A stretch of DNA of 32,973 bases from Thermodesulfovibrionales bacterium. GTDB taxonomy: Bacteria; Nitrospirota; Thermodesulfovibrionia; Thermodesulfovibrionales; Dissulfurispiraceae. The translations under genes and the position numbers were made by a program. The notes under the pieces were generated by a model. The model was not told the origin of the DNA. It saw only the letters and a list, made by a program, of their open reading frames with translations, and did not search any database. Where the stretch lies: the NCBI GenBank assembly GCA_020062545.1, contig JAGUWD010000040.1, positions 1 through 32,973 on the forward strand, read 5' to 3'. Positions 32,795 through 32,973 of this stretch are shown piece by piece (the stretch's first letter is position 1; each line of letters starts with the position of its first letter).

Positions 32795-32973
32795 TTAATA
32801 ATCTTCCACCCTCTCACATGAATATATTTATTTTACTAATTATTTTCAGGATTTGTAAACAAAATATGCAATAAAAAACCACATAGGTATAGACATATTA
32901 ACCAGTTTATAGATGCATTTGAAACAGAAGGACAAAAAGGTAAGGATATTAAAGAAAGGATAAGCAGGAAAGA

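Noticed and set aside
32895-32973. Start of a plus-strand gene at the window end
   Set aside because: One frame stays open with plausible codons (QFIDAFETEGQKG), but no start codon or ribosome-binding site is visible, and the only nearby ATG is in another frame that stops after 16 codons.

Overview
The window reads as chromosomal DNA of a Gram-negative, anaerobic or microaerophilic bacterium, most likely of the Nitrospirota (Thermodesulfovibrio-like) or a neighbouring lineage. This placement is inferred from gene content (octaheme HAO-like cytochrome, type IV minor pilins with a sigma-54 regulator, YdcH/DUF465 and DUF1858 proteins, two flagellar stators, a Sec-containing DsbC-like protein) and was not tested by phylogeny. 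The DNA is gene-dense: 36 protein genes and one tRNA, with no non-genic stretch over 300 bases. I see no integrase, transposase, CRISPR array or rRNA.

Layout. (1) 107-4957: DEAD-box RNA helicase (-) divergent from glyQ-glyS (+), each with a structured leader. (2) 5125-9361, all (-): an eight-heme HAO-type cytochrome c under its own CRP/FNR-type promoter, then rplU-rpmA-obgE-proB with a terminator lying directly against the obgE start. (3) 9469-13312: FmdB-like zinc ribbon and a TIM-barrel protein (+), convergent with lytic transglycosylase-nadA-methyltransferase (-). (4) tRNA-Val(GAC) at 13416-13487. Its 3' end plus flanking DNA (48 nt) is repeated in inverted orientation at 5005-5052. (5) 13505-22459, all (-): a DsbC-like protein interrupted by one in-frame TGA exactly at the first active-site Cys (predicted selenocysteine), a histidine kinase, an NtrC/PilR-type regulator, then a minor-pilin operon (FimT, PilV, PilW, PilX, PilY1, Ig-like protein) with a sigma-54 promoter at its head. 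(6) 22585-25434 (+): scpB, LysM-NlpC/P60 hydrolase, acylphosphatase, bioB, convergent with ilvD (-). (7) 27153-28532: DUF465, a small heme-copper-oxidase-like membrane protein (-), and divergently DUF1858 plus a zinc-ribbon protein (+). (8) 28553-32794 (-): two complete MotA/MotB stators flanking a PilZ protein.

Links between genes. Three palindromes of the form TATGA-N6-TCATA lie in front of the HAO-like cytochrome, the oxidase-like membrane protein and the DUF1858 gene. Each is centred the same distance (29.5 nt) from a -10-like hexamer, as in class II CRP/FNR activation. This predicts one small anaerobic or nitrogen-oxide-responsive regulon. The pilin operon has a good -24/-12 promoter 12 nt before its ATG and sits beside a sigma-54 activator whose kinase is translationally coupled to the predicted selenoprotein.

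A further theme is a family of degenerate tracts with about 7-nt (once 6-nt) periodicity. They occur in spacers and also in frame inside glyS, bioB and two signal peptides, and in one spacer form a 17-bp hairpin between motA and motB.
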